DNA of 64,000 bases from Chitinophaga sp. H8 (GCF_040567655.1 NZ_JBEXAC010000002.1:3064906-3128905), one strand, 5' to 3'; positions 15,487 through 23,680 are shown, numbered from the stretch's first letter. The notes: generated from the sequence alone by a model not told the origin. Program-made: numbers and translations.

Positions 15487-16896
15487 TTAATACAAAATAG
15501 CAATAGTCCGGTCATCATGATTACCTGGCGACCAGAAATCGAGCCAGTTCATCAGCATGGCAGCTGCTGTTTCCGGCGCTGCGGCAAAATCTATTTTGCA
15601 GTTGTCCGCATTTTTTCCACCGAGGTCGGCCCATAATTCCTGCCACATTGCTGTTTTGCTGAGGTTGGCATCCGTCTGGAATTTAGGATCAGTAATACCA
15701 TCAGTCATCAGCACCAGTGCGGTAAAGTCTGGTACAATCTTAAAACGGATTCGGTTGGCATAAGAGCTGTCCGCAAAAATATCCGGCATGGTCAGAAACC
15801 TTGTTTGTCCTGCAAATTCACCACTATCAGGCGTACCCAATACCACTACTTCCGGTTTGGTGTTATCAAAAATACCAATGCCGCCATCACCCACCCAGAA
15901 GGAGCAGATCACATAACCTGCAGCAAATTTCCGTGTCATGGTAAAGATGAGGGTAGTAGCGTAGTCTTTTATATCCGCTTCTTTCCGTTGTGCTTCCTCT
16001 TTTATTTTTGATTGCGCAAAGAAGGCTGCCTTACCCAGCTGGTCAATAAAAAGACTGCTTAATTGCTTCTGCAGCGCCTCGGATGCCTGGGAAGTATAGG
16101 CATTGACGGCTGTTTCAATCTCCTGTATTTTATCACTGGTGAGCAGGATGTCAAAAAATTCGTGTACCGCATCACATGCAATTGCAGCGCCTTTCCGGCT
16201 GTATTTAGCAGAGCCGGCCCCATCCGCCACTGCAATCAGCCCCCAGCCGCTGGTGGTAGCATAGCTATATGCAAAGGCATCATCCCGGAAGCGGCCTTCA
16301 TGGGCATGGCTGCGGCCTCTTTTTGAGCCGATGATCAGCTTTTTATTCCCAAAAGAAGTATGGGCGCTGATATTATCCGGGCGCCAGTATTCATCCTGCT
16401 CATCAGAAGGCAGATTTTGCCATAATGATTTAGGGTCCGGATTTACAATCAGCCGCAATTCCTTTACAAAGAAAGGCTTGTCTTCACTGCTGTCTTTCAA
16501 TTTGTAATGTAATGTCAGCAGATGTTCTCCCTGTTGTTGGGGAGTGCCGGTAAAGGTGTTGGTTGCTGTATCAAAAGAAATGCCCAGAGCGTCATCCATC
16601 GTCCACTCAAAGCTGCCAATATCCTGCAGGCCCAGCTTAGCCAGGTCAAATACATACCTGTATATTTTCCCTACTGTAGCATTGGGCAGCGGTATATGTT
16701 TTTGCCTGATCTCTTCCGTAATTGATCTTTCTTTCCAGGATTCCAATATGAAACTTTGATTTTTTTTGACCTGCTGATAAGCATCTAAGATAGCCGCATC
16801 AGTCAGGAATGTATTAAAAAATGCATGTTGATGTGATGAAACATTGATATTGTTCAACAGCAGTAAACTCTCCACATATTTCTTTACCAGGCTCAT
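15487..16896 (-). CDS. PP2C-type phosphatase with an N-terminal Ig-like (He_PIG) domain
   Basis: A 469-residue cytoplasmic protein. Residues about 175-450 form a PP2C-like (PF13672 type) Ser/Thr phosphatase: GSKRGRSHAHEG with RDDAF, VADGAGSAKYSRKGA (metal-binding Asp), VGDGGIGIF, and MTDGITDPKF. In front of it, about 75-155, is a cadherin/Ig-like strand pattern that reads GISFDTATNTFTGTP followed by GEHLLTLHYKL, typical of He_PIG domains, which are usually extracellular. No signal peptide is visible. It is the phosphatase arm of the TerY-P triad and should oppose the neighbouring kinase. It begins 8 nt after the vWA gene, suggesting coupled translation. Confidence 0.83.
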   Translation of the reverse strand: MSLVKKYVESLLLLNNINVSSHQHAFFNTFLTDAAILDAYQQVKKNQSFILESWKERSITEEIRQKHIPLPNATVGKIYRYVFDLAKLGLQDIGSFEWTMDDALGISFDTATNTFTGTPQQQGEHLLTLHYKLKDSSEDKPFFVKELRLIVNPDPKSLWQNLPSDEQDEYWRPDNISAHTSFGNKKLIIGSKRGRSHAHEGRFRDDAFAYSYATTSGWGLIAVADGAGSAKYSRKGAAIACDAVHEFFDILLTSDKIQEIETAVNAYTSQASEALQKQLSSLFIDQLGKAAFFAQSKIKEEAQRKEADIKDYATTLIFTMTRKFAAGYVICSFWVGDGGIGIFDNTKPEVVVLGTPDSGEFAGQTRFLTMPDIFADSSYANRIRFKIVPDFTALVLMTDGITDPKFQTDANLSKTAMWQELWADLGGKNADNCKIDFAAAPETAAAMLMNWLDFWSPGNHDDRTIAILY

Positions 16897-16904
16897 GCAA
16901 TGTA

Positions 16905-17957
16905 TTATCCTTGTGTTCTGTTAATATCCATATTACCGGCACCAAATCCATAATCGCCGGTAGAGCCGCACCAGGGGCAGGTGGCTGTTTTTTCATTGCC
17001 GATACAATGAATTTTACCACACTGGCATAAGGTGAAGCCGTATTGATTGCCACAGCAGGGACATGCCGGAAATCCTTCCAGCTCGTCACTGTTGACCCGG
17101 TTATTTACACCAGGGGAGGCACTCAGTTCAAAATAGCTGTTATCCACGGGGTAAGCACCTTTCAGGTGATAACCGAGGGTCTGGAAATCCATTCCGCTGA
17201 TGTTGGACGGTTTCTCATACCGTCCGTATTTAATCAGGTAAGGTTTTTTCAGGCGCTGGCATTGTGCCGCAAAAACCGCGTAATTGGTATCAACATAGTT
17301 TTGCTGCGGAGGCAGTTTGTCCAGATCTACTTTGGCAATAACATCCCCGTTGAGGTGAGCCAGTTCAAAGCCGGAGCCGTTGTTGTCCACGCTTACGCTG
17401 CTGGATTTGACAGAGGCGGTTACCCACCTGAAAAACTCTTTATAGGATTGCGGGGTGGTATTTTTAAACAGCAGTACGTTTTCGGTCAGTTCCCGCAGTA
17501 CATGCATATCTGTATCACTACCAAAAGAAACAGCTACCAGGTTGGTCTGGCGCTGCCATTGCTGCTTCCATTCCTGGATGGCAGCTTTGGTATCATCGGT
17601 AGGCACACCGTCTGTAAACAGGAAGATGATGGGCTTCCAGTCGCCTTTCTGATCAGGGGTGGTTTTAATCGTGTTTTTTCTCAGCTCGTACATGAGATGG
17701 CCGAGGCCATTGCTCAATGAAGTACCACCACCAATGGGAAATTTTGGTGGATAGAAGCTGATAATTTCCTGAAGGGGAACAATTGTTTTGGGTTGTCCTG
17801 CAAACACAATAATGGAGATGTACACGGTTTCCAGTGCATACGGATCTGATTTCAATTCCTTGATAATAGTAGCCAGTCCTTCTTCTACATATTGGATCTG
17901 TTCTCCTACCATAGATTCGGAAACATCAATCAGAAAATAGATGGGTAGTCTTCTCAT
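16905..17957 (-). CDS. TerY-P-type vWA protein with C-terminal zinc ribbon
   Basis: A 350-residue von Willebrand A protein. The MIDAS metal site is intact: DVSES (11-15), GGGTSLSNG and FTDGVPTDD. The middle region is a TerY-C-like beta domain, and the C-terminus has a multi-cysteine zinc ribbon (CPCCGNQYG, CQCGKIHC, CPWCG). vWA proteins of Ter systems are thought to bring phosphorylation enzymes and TerD proteins together in a metal-dependent way. The ATG overlaps the stop codon of the upstream YggT-like gene (ATGA), and the PP2C gene follows 8 nt later, so the three are translationally linked. Confidence 0.85.
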   Translation of the reverse strand: MRRLPIYFLIDVSESMVGEQIQYVEEGLATIIKELKSDPYALETVYISIIVFAGQPKTIVPLQEIISFYPPKFPIGGGTSLSNGLGHLMYELRKNTIKTTPDQKGDWKPIIFLFTDGVPTDDTKAAIQEWKQQWQRQTNLVAVSFGSDTDMHVLRELTENVLLFKNTTPQSYKEFFRWVTASVKSSSVSVDNNGSGFELAHLNGDVIAKVDLDKLPPQQNYVDTNYAVFAAQCQRLKKPYLIKYGRYEKPSNISGMDFQTLGYHLKGAYPVDNSYFELSASPGVNNRVNSDELEGFPACPCCGNQYGFTLCQCGKIHCIGNEKTATCPWCGSTGDYGFGAGNMDINRTQG

Positions 17958-18211
17958 CGGATGAAATTATTTAGTACTAACAAAATGATCAATAACACGA
18001 TCTGTGTCATGTCTACTGCTAAGCCGTTGCCCACCTGAAAAGGTTTAAAGATTCCTTTCAGTAAATTAAAGATGGGTTCAAACACCTTGCTGAAAAAGTT
18101 GAATATATTTTTATACTGGTTATTCAGCCGGTCTTTGTAAGGCAATAATTTGGAATATAGGAACAGTCCAACAATCAACACGTTCAGCAGGATATGCAAA
18201 AGATAAAACAT
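17954..18211 (-). CDS. YggT-family small membrane protein
   Basis: 85 residues with two hydrophobic helices (about 2-20 and 66-83) joined by an amphipathic basic segment. The end reads FQVGNGLAVDMTQIVLLIILLVL, partly like the YggT signature in which a Gly-Asp-x-(S/T) precedes the second helix (short form GLAVDMTQIV). YggT proteins are associated with membrane integrity and osmotic or cell-division functions, with no firm biochemistry. Its place inside the Ter operon, overlapping the vWA gene by 4 nt, suggests a membrane anchor role for the stress complex. Family call moderate. Confidence 0.65.
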   Translation of the reverse strand: MFYLLHILLNVLIVGLFLYSKLLPYKDRLNNQYKNIFNFFSKVFEPIFNLLKGIFKPFQVGNGLAVDMTQIVLLIILLVLNNFIR

Positions 18212-18236
18212 AGCGGTATATCGTAACAGGGAATGA

Positions 18237-18872
18237 TCAGATCACTACATGCACTTCTGCAGGTGGTGGTGGTAATTGAATATCTTCTGTGGTACCCACG
18301 CTTTTATTGCCGGTACCGATAGAGGCAGACACCCATTTAAAGAATGACATTAAGGTCGAGCTGTCGGCAGTATCCAGGTGTACTACGGTATCTGTCAGTT
18401 CTTTCAGGTAGCTGTCCTGAGCTTCCGCTCCGGCAGCACAAGCTACGATACTGGCCAGGTTCTTACTTTTTATTGTAGGAATTACTTCCCGGAAGGCAGC
18501 CAGATCGGAAGGCCGTCCATCTGTCATCAGAAACAGCAGCGGGCGCCAGTCGCCCTTTTGGGCTTCATCACCTTTATTCACTTCTGCATCCAGCTTGTCG
18601 CACAGCATCATTAAGGCTGCCCCCATATTGGTAGGGCCGGATTCAGGGGGAATAATTTCGGGTAGCTGCAGTAATTCCAGGCTGGTAAGTGGCATTAATT
18701 GTTTTACCTCCCTGTCAAAAGTAATAATGCTGATCCAAACAGACTCCAGCGCAAAAGGATCCTGCCGGAGTTTGGACACCAGTACCTGCAAGCCGTTTTT
18801 TACAGCTTCAATACGCTCCCCCCGCATGGAACCGGAGGTGTCCAGGAGTAAATAAACAGGTAGTCTTCGCAT
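18237..18872 (-). CDS. terY: TerY-like vWA protein
   Basis: A 211-residue, single-domain von Willebrand A protein with a complete MIDAS: DTSGS (11-15), the Thr region SGPTNMGAALMM, and MTDGRPSD. It has no cysteine-rich tail, unlike the neighbouring TerY-P protein, and ends in a proline-rich tail (QLPPPPAEVHVVI). It is a close relative of the second TerY in this operon (21198-21836), sharing the same opening and tail, so the two probably arose by duplication and then diverged. Predicted to be a cytoplasmic metal-dependent scaffold of the Ter stress response. Confidence 0.88.
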   Translation of the reverse strand: MRRLPVYLLLDTSGSMRGERIEAVKNGLQVLVSKLRQDPFALESVWISIITFDREVKQLMPLTSLELLQLPEIIPPESGPTNMGAALMMLCDKLDAEVNKGDEAQKGDWRPLLFLMTDGRPSDLAAFREVIPTIKSKNLASIVACAAGAEAQDSYLKELTDTVVHLDTADSSTLMSFFKWVSASIGTGNKSVGTTEDIQLPPPPAEVHVVI

Positions 18873-18883
18873 ATATTTTTTTT

Positions 18884-19053
18884 GAGCTATTAGCTATTAG
18901 CCTTTAGCTTTTAGCTGAATGCAGCGGTTGATAGTCTTTAAGCTTTTAGCCTTTAGCTATTAGCTTTTAGCATAATGCAGCGAATATTTAGGAACAAATG
19001 GTCTTCAATAAACTGCAGGCAGCTAAAAGCTAAAGGCTAACAGCTAACAGCTT
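18884..19053. repeat. TTAGC/GCTAA dispersed repeat, long paired copy
   Basis: Left arm: tandem TTAGC-type units (AGCTATTAGCTATTAGCC and again TTTAGCTATTAGC). Core: about 60 nt that include ATGCAGCG twice. Right arm: the reverse complement (AGCTAAAAGCTAAAGGC, TAACAGCTAACAGC). It fills the whole gap between a terD and a terY gene inside the operon and could fold into a long imperfect hairpin. Confidence 0.7.
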
Positions 19054-19054
19054 T

Positions 19055-19609
19055 TTAAGCGTATTTCTTCAGATAATCTTCCAGCCCGCCTTTCTGGCCT
19101 ACACCTACGGCTTCAAATTTCCATTGGTTTTCGCGTTTGTAGATTCTGCCGAATTCTACTGCGGTTTCAATAGAAAAATCTTCACCCAGTTCATACTTCA
19201 CCAGTTCGTTGTTGGTAGCAGCATCATAAATGCGGATGAAAGAGTTACGCACCTGGCCAAAGTTTTGTTTACGGGCAGCCGCTTCATGAATGGTTACTAC
19301 CACACAAAGTTCTTTGGCAGCAGGATTGATAACAGAAAGATCCATGGTAATGGATTCATCATCACCATCTCCTGCACCGGTACGGTTATCGCCGGTATGT
19401 GTTACGGCACCATCCGGAGATTTCAGGTTGTTATAAAACACAAAATATTCATCAGCCAGGATCTTACCATTTTCACCAACAATGAAAACAGAAGCATCAA
19501 GGTCAAAGCCTTCTCCTGTACTGGATTCGTTCGCATCCCATCCTAAACCGACGGTGAACTTTGGGAGGTCAATATTGGCTCTTTGGCCTTTCTGGAGGTT
19601 GATTGCCAT
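19055..19609 (-). CDS. TerD-family stress protein
   Basis: A 184-residue TerD/TerE-like protein, a cytoplasmic calcium-binding beta-sandwich. Visible signatures: LQKGQRANIDLP at the start, VGLGWD, GFDLDASVFIV, LKSPDGAVTHTGDNRTG followed by GDGDDESI (the acidic Ca-binding turn), and EDFSIETAVEFGRIYKR near the end. The ATG at 19609 gives the conserved MAINLQKGQ opening. The first 67 nt lie inside the 3' end of the phosphoribosyltransferase gene in another frame, so both proteins share DNA there. One of three TerD paralogues in the operon. Confidence 0.9.
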   Translation of the reverse strand: MAINLQKGQRANIDLPKFTVGLGWDANESSTGEGFDLDASVFIVGENGKILADEYFVFYNNLKSPDGAVTHTGDNRTGAGDGDDESITMDLSVINPAAKELCVVVTIHEAAARKQNFGQVRNSFIRIYDAATNNELVKYELGEDFSIETAVEFGRIYKRENQWKFEAVGVGQKGGLEDYLKKYA

Positions 19610-20436
19610 GATAATTCGTTTTTATGTAAAAGGTTAAATAAATATTCAAAATTCAGTTTGTACTCCGGCATCTGATGATACCCGTTGCTGATAGCTAAAT
19701 CCACCAGCTGTGTTAAAAACGTATTGGTTTGCTGTGATACAAAAGCCAGAAAGTCGGCGAATGGCGCCAGCAGGATATATTTTACTATACGGGTGTTAAA
19801 AATGAAATGTGCCTGATTCACGATATCGTGCAGGTCATGGATCGTTTTTACCTCGTAATAGTTCAGGGTGTTTTCAATATTGGGATGAATATCCGTTTGG
19901 CTTAATGCTGCATAATACAGGAAATAAGCTGTGTTGGGCAGGGAAAACTGCTCCAGCAGGCGGCGGATAATCATTTCATGGCTGCCTGTTATTTTAATAT
20001 CGTCTATAAAAACCAGTGTTTTATTGAGCAGGAAGGAACGGTCCATATGATACTTATCGTTGATGATAAGTGCCAGGCGGCTGTTCATATCCAGTGCCCC
20101 ATAATCCACACTGTAAGTTTTAAAGCGGTGTATTTTGGCATTTTCCAGCGGCGAAAGCCCATGGAAAGCCAGGTAACGGTTCAGCACTTTATTGAATGCT
20201 ACTGTCATAGCATGGGAGGCGGTAGGGATGGCTGCATACGGACTGGGTAATACTACCAGTTGTTGTTTGCTTTCCCTTAATGTTGCGCCATATTGTTGAA
20301 TAAAACCTGTTGCCAGGTCTTTGCCGAATGTTTCGGCCACTGCTCCATCGCCAAATTTAAAGCGACTGTAGCTGGCAGCATCAAAAGAGAAGCTGTGTGC
20401 ACAGGTGATTTTATGTAAGGCAAATGCCGGTGTCAT
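19543..20436 (-). CDS. Ter-associated phosphoribosyltransferase
   Basis: A 297-residue PRTase of the type found in the biosynthetic part of Ter operons. The PRPP-binding loop is LVFIDDIKITGSHE (two acidic residues followed by K-I-T-G-S), and LVVLPSPYAAIPTAS resembles the flexible-loop strand. The rest is not closely similar to orotate or purine PRTases. Such enzymes accompany HAD proteins in Ter gene clusters and are predicted to make a nucleoside-like metabolite, with no characterised product. The start overlaps the HAD gene by 26 nt and the stop (TAG) lies 67 nt inside the next terD gene, so translation of the three is tightly linked. Confidence 0.78.
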   Translation of the reverse strand: MTPAFALHKITCAHSFSFDAASYSRFKFGDGAVAETFGKDLATGFIQQYGATLRESKQQLVVLPSPYAAIPTASHAMTVAFNKVLNRYLAFHGLSPLENAKIHRFKTYSVDYGALDMNSRLALIINDKYHMDRSFLLNKTLVFIDDIKITGSHEMIIRRLLEQFSLPNTAYFLYYAALSQTDIHPNIENTLNYYEVKTIHDLHDIVNQAHFIFNTRIVKYILLAPFADFLAFVSQQTNTFLTQLVDLAISNGYHQMPEYKLNFEYLFNLLHKNELSWQSTSRKAKEPILTSQSSPSV

Positions 20437-21115
20437 AAAAAAGTTGCTTTAAATTGTTTTCGTAGTTAATGACCAGGCAGCTTTGCATGCCCGCCTTGTT
20501 GGCGCCTGCGATATCAGCTACTTTGTTGTCGCCGATATGCAAAATCTGCGCCGCATTTAATTGACCATCATGTAATTTCCCTGCTGCAGAGATCATCAGT
20601 GCAAACATTTCCGGTGCTGGCTTGGAAAAACCTGTTTCATCAGAATACAGCTGAAAGCAAAGCTGGTCTTCCAGCTCCAGCCGGTGCAACAGCTTACGCA
20701 AGGTTTTGCCGGGAATATATCCGGTATTGCTCAGGATGTTCAGCGTATACCCGTTGTCTTTTAATTGTTCCAGCAGCAGCGGCGTTTCTGCACATAATAA
20801 CTGTGGCGCATATTTGAAAAACAACTCCTCGGACAAGGCATAAAAAGCATCCAGCTCAGTAACGGTAATGTGTTCCAGATCAGCACCTAATTTGTTCAGG
20901 TTAATCAGGTACATTTCGTGCGGAAGGATGTTTTTACCTACAATTTCATTGATCCTGTTTACCAGCAGGTCAGTTTCCCGGAACACAGACAATACTTGTG
21001 CTTCAGGAACGGTTAATCCAAAAAAAGAACGGAACAGGAGTGCCCGTTCCTGTTTAAAACGGGGATCAGACCTGATAAGGGTCATCCAGAGATCGAATGA
21101 AATGTGTTTAGTCAT
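20411..21115 (-). CDS. HAD-superfamily hydrolase-like protein with altered motif I
   Basis: A 234-residue HAD protein. Motif I is SFDLWMTLI: the nucleophile D8 is present, but the second aspartate of the DxDxT motif is Trp (W10), as in haloacid-dehalogenase-like members with a non-phosphatase chemistry. Motif II is LNILSNTGY, motif III the Lys in GFSKPAPEMF, and motif IV is HIGDNKVADIAGA. A helical cap lies between about 20 and 95. It belongs with the adjacent phosphoribosyltransferase in the Ter operon's predicted small-molecule module. Substrate is unknown, and loss of the acid residue argues against ordinary phosphatase activity. Confidence 0.8.
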   Translation of the reverse strand: MTKHISFDLWMTLIRSDPRFKQERALLFRSFFGLTVPEAQVLSVFRETDLLVNRINEIVGKNILPHEMYLINLNKLGADLEHITVTELDAFYALSEELFFKYAPQLLCAETPLLLEQLKDNGYTLNILSNTGYIPGKTLRKLLHRLELEDQLCFQLYSDETGFSKPAPEMFALMISAAGKLHDGQLNAAQILHIGDNKVADIAGANKAGMQSCLVINYENNLKQLFYDTGICLT

Positions 21116-21118
21116 CTT

Positions 21119-21154
21119 AAGCTGTTAGCTGTTGGCAGTTAGCCTTTAGCTGTT
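21119..21154. repeat. TTAGC/GCTAA dispersed repeat, single-arm copy
   Basis: Units of the TTAGC family (AGCTGTTAGCTGTTGGCAGT, TTAGCCTTTAGCTG) in the gap between the terY and HAD genes, without an opposite arm. Confidence 0.5.
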
Positions 21155-21197
21155 TTAGTTTTTGTTGTTTACCTTTTTGTTGTTTGTGATGATACTA

Positions 21198-21836
21198 TTA
21201 AACCACAATATTTACTTCAGGAGGAGGAGGGGGTAATTCATTCAGCCCTGCTACTTCTTTGTGTGTATTTTCCACTTTCTGGCTACCGGTGCTGATAGAT
21301 GCAGACACCCATTTAAAGAATGCTTTGATAGTGGCAGAGTCGGCGGTATCCAGTGTTACCACCACATCTGTAATCTGTTTCAGCACGGAAGTATCTGCGC
21401 CGTTACCTGCAGCGCAGGCTACGGTAATACCGGTTTTACGTTGTTTAAATGCCGCCAGTCCGGACTGCCATTGATCGGTAGGGATACCATCTGTCATGAT
21501 GAATACCAATGCTTTCCAGTCGCCTTTTACTTCCGGTGTGGATTTTAATACTTCTCTGTCAATACATTGCGCTGTAAGCTCCAGCGCAGCTCCCAGGGAG
21601 GTACCACCACTGGCGGAAATTTCCCGCATTTGAAACGAAGAGAGGTCTGTCAGCGGAATCAGCTGCTGGGCAGTACTGTTAAACGTAATTACACTTATGC
21701 AAGCCGTTTCCAATGCATAAGGGTCCTGGCGCAAGGTAGAAACCAGCACCTGTACGCCATTTTTTACCGCTTCAATCGGTTCTCCACTCATGGAGCCAGA
21801 CGTATCAAGGACTAAATAAACGGGTAATCTTCTCAT
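21198..21836 (-). CDS. terY: TerY-like vWA protein
   Basis: A 212-residue single-domain vWA protein with an intact MIDAS: DTSGS (11-15), ASGGTSLGAALE and MTDGIPTD. It ends with the same type of proline-rich tail (ELPPPPPEVNIVV) as the paralogue at 18237-18872. These short TerY proteins probably act as metal-dependent adaptors among TerD and triad proteins; this is drawn from the family, not shown by the sequence. A long dispersed repeat separates it from the upstream terD gene. Confidence 0.88.
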   Translation of the reverse strand: MRRLPVYLVLDTSGSMSGEPIEAVKNGVQVLVSTLRQDPYALETACISVITFNSTAQQLIPLTDLSSFQMREISASGGTSLGAALELTAQCIDREVLKSTPEVKGDWKALVFIMTDGIPTDQWQSGLAAFKQRKTGITVACAAGNGADTSVLKQITDVVVTLDTADSATIKAFFKWVSASISTGSQKVENTHKEVAGLNELPPPPPEVNIVV

Positions 21837-21852
21837 TGGAATAATTTAAAAA

Positions 21853-21968
21853 GAGCTGTTAGCTATTAGCTGTTAGCAGTTAGCTTTTGTAAAGCCAGCT
21901 GAAAGCAATCCGGCTATCATTCGCTGCATTTAGCTAATGGCTAAAAGCTAACAGCTAATAGCTGTTAG
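21853..21968. repeat. TTAGC/GCTAA dispersed repeat, paired copy
   Basis: Left arm AGCTGTTAGCTATTAGCTG, a core of about 60 nt containing CGCTGCATTTAGC, and a right arm GGCTAAAAGCTAACAGC then TAATAGCTGTTAG. The right arm runs directly into the stop codon of terD2 (21969-21971). Confidence 0.65.
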
Positions 21969-22649
21969 CTATTGTTGATATACATAATTTTTCAGGATCT
22001 CCACAAAGCTATCTGCCTGATTAGGATCACCTAAAGCACGGAATTTCCAGGTACCATCTTTACGGTATACTTCTGCAAATACCATGGAGCACATATTGTT
22101 ATAAGTATCATTGCCAGACAGGTTGAATTTGGCAATTTCCTTGCCTTTGTTGTCTACCGCTCTGATAAATGCATTTTCGATATTTCCGAAATGTTGTTTG
22201 CGTTGTCTGCCCTGGTAGATAGCTACGAGGAAAAGTATTTTTTCGTATTTGGCATCCAGGGTGTCCAGTTTTACGATGATCTGTTCATCATCCCCATCAC
22301 CGGCACCGGTACGGTTATCCCCGGTAAGCCAGATCTGACCGGAAGGGTGGCGCATACTGTTGAAGAAGATCACATCCCCTTCATACAGCCCCACACTCTG
22401 GCCGTTGCTCATTTGAGCCGTACGTCCCAGGTTGGCTACTTTACCATTATTATCCAACAGGAATGCTACCGCATCCAGATCATATTCTTCTTCCTGACCG
22501 CCGCCCAGCAATTTGCCGAAGAAGCCGCCACCGGCTTTCTTGCGTACGTCCCATCCCAAACCGATGGTAACAGTAGACAGGTCAAAACTTTCTCCTTTGT
22601 CATTTTTGCGCAGGTCAATGGTTTGACCTTTTACCAGGTTGATAGCCAT
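21969..22649 (-). CDS. TerD-family stress protein, long-loop form
   Basis: A 226-residue TerD protein, longer than its paralogues because of a Gly-rich insertion (KAGGGFFGKLLGGGQ, about 35-52) between the GLGWDV strand and the EYDLDAVAFLL strand. The Ca-site turn reads HPSGQIWLTGDNRTG followed by GDGDDEQI. I chose the ATG at 22649 because it gives the family opening MAINLVKGQ; the frame extends 47 codons upstream into the previous gene with unrelated residues. It follows the first terD by 16 nt. Similar length forms are named TerZ/TerX-like in other operons. Confidence 0.88.
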   Translation of the reverse strand: MAINLVKGQTIDLRKNDKGESFDLSTVTIGLGWDVRKKAGGGFFGKLLGGGQEEEYDLDAVAFLLDNNGKVANLGRTAQMSNGQSVGLYEGDVIFFNSMRHPSGQIWLTGDNRTGAGDGDDEQIIVKLDTLDAKYEKILFLVAIYQGRQRKQHFGNIENAFIRAVDNKGKEIAKFNLSGNDTYNNMCSMVFAEVYRKDGTWKFRALGDPNQADSFVEILKNYVYQQ

Positions 22650-22665
22650 AGTTGTTTTTTGTTGA

Positions 22666-23241
22666 TTATTTAATGATTTGTCCTTTGTAATATTTGCCCA
22701 GGAAATAAGCCAGGTCTTCCCGGTAGCCAATACCGGAAGCCTCAAATTTCCATTTGCCATCACGCAGATATAGTCTGCCAAACTCCACACCGGTTTCTAT
22801 GGAAAAATCTTCTCCCAGCTCATATTTTGCAATTTCCTGACCTGTATTGTCATCTACAATACGGATATAAGAATCCCTTACCTGTCCGTAGTTTTGTTTG
22901 CGTGCCACCGCATCGTGGATGGTTACTACAAAGAGGATCTCTTTTATGTCTGCATGCACATTGGTTAAATTCACCTGTATGGTTTCGTCATCACCGCCCG
23001 CACTGTTACCACCTGTAGGATCGTCACCTGTATGATGTAATGCACTGTCCGGCGAATCTGTATTGCCATAGAAAATGAAATAACCTTCTCCAGGGATCTG
23101 CCGGTTACTATCAATCATAAAAGCAGATGCATCGAGGTCAAAGTCGTACCCGGTACCTTCGTTGGGTGTCCAGCCCAGGCCCACACTGATTTTGCTAAGA
23201 CCGATATCAATCTTTTGTCCTTTTTGTAAATTAATTGCCAT
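22666..23241 (-). CDS. TerD-family stress protein, first gene of the Ter operon
   Basis: A 191-residue TerD-like protein with MAINLQKGQK, VGLGWTPNE, YDFDLDASAFMI, a TGDDPTGGNSAGGDDETI calcium turn and EDFSIETGVEFGRLYLRDG. The insertion of NSAGG within the usual TGxGxGDDE turn is slightly unusual. It is preceded by about 500 nt of non-coding DNA, so the promoter of the whole leftward operon (13 genes, about 10.4 kb) should lie there. Family members are induced by oxidative, metal or phage-like stress; inducer here unknown. Confidence 0.9.
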   Translation of the reverse strand: MAINLQKGQKIDIGLSKISVGLGWTPNEGTGYDFDLDASAFMIDSNRQIPGEGYFIFYGNTDSPDSALHHTGDDPTGGNSAGGDDETIQVNLTNVHADIKEILFVVTIHDAVARKQNYGQVRDSYIRIVDDNTGQEIAKYELGEDFSIETGVEFGRLYLRDGKWKFEASGIGYREDLAYFLGKYYKGQIIK

Positions 23242-23469
23242 TGCGTTTATTTTGATATTATTGATACTATCCTGTTCCTGTTCCTATGCGTAATCCCGGC
23301 TTGCTGTAATATTGCTATGTGAAATCCTGCATGATATTCACATGGCTATAAAAATATGTGGAAACATTTTTAGGACGGGAAAAGTTCTTTACCTGGTTGG
23401 CGCGGACTGATGCTGCTACAGGTTAAAAACATTCGCATGGACAGGGTGTAATCAATTTATTGATAACTC

Positions 23470-23506
23470 CAAATATATATATTCTATGCTCATTCCATCA
23501 TACAAA
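23470..23506 (-). promoter_or_regulatory. Candidate promoter of the Ter operon
   Basis: Reading leftward, TATATTTG at 23477-23470 matches TAnnTTTG. A TTTG lies at 23506-23503, but the spacing of 25 nt is longer than usual. The site is about 230 nt upstream of the first terD start. The 504 nt between 23242 and 23745 otherwise hold only a terminator of the next gene; I see no other strong signal. Confidence 0.3.
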
Positions 23507-23680
23507 AGGACATTTTTAAATAAAATTAACATTTTGGTTTTGCTGGCTGATGAAAGGGCTAACGATTACCAATTATGCTGTTTTACCTGTTTAAATGTTG
23601 TATGAGTCCTTCCCACGGAATTAAAAATACCTCCCTTAAGATACTAAAAGAAGCGCTAAAAATTACACGGTTCCCAAAAA

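Noticed and set aside
22650-22790. 47-codon N-terminal extension of the second TerD
   Set aside because: It overlaps the previous terD gene and lacks homology; the family opening MAINLVKGQ begins at 22649.
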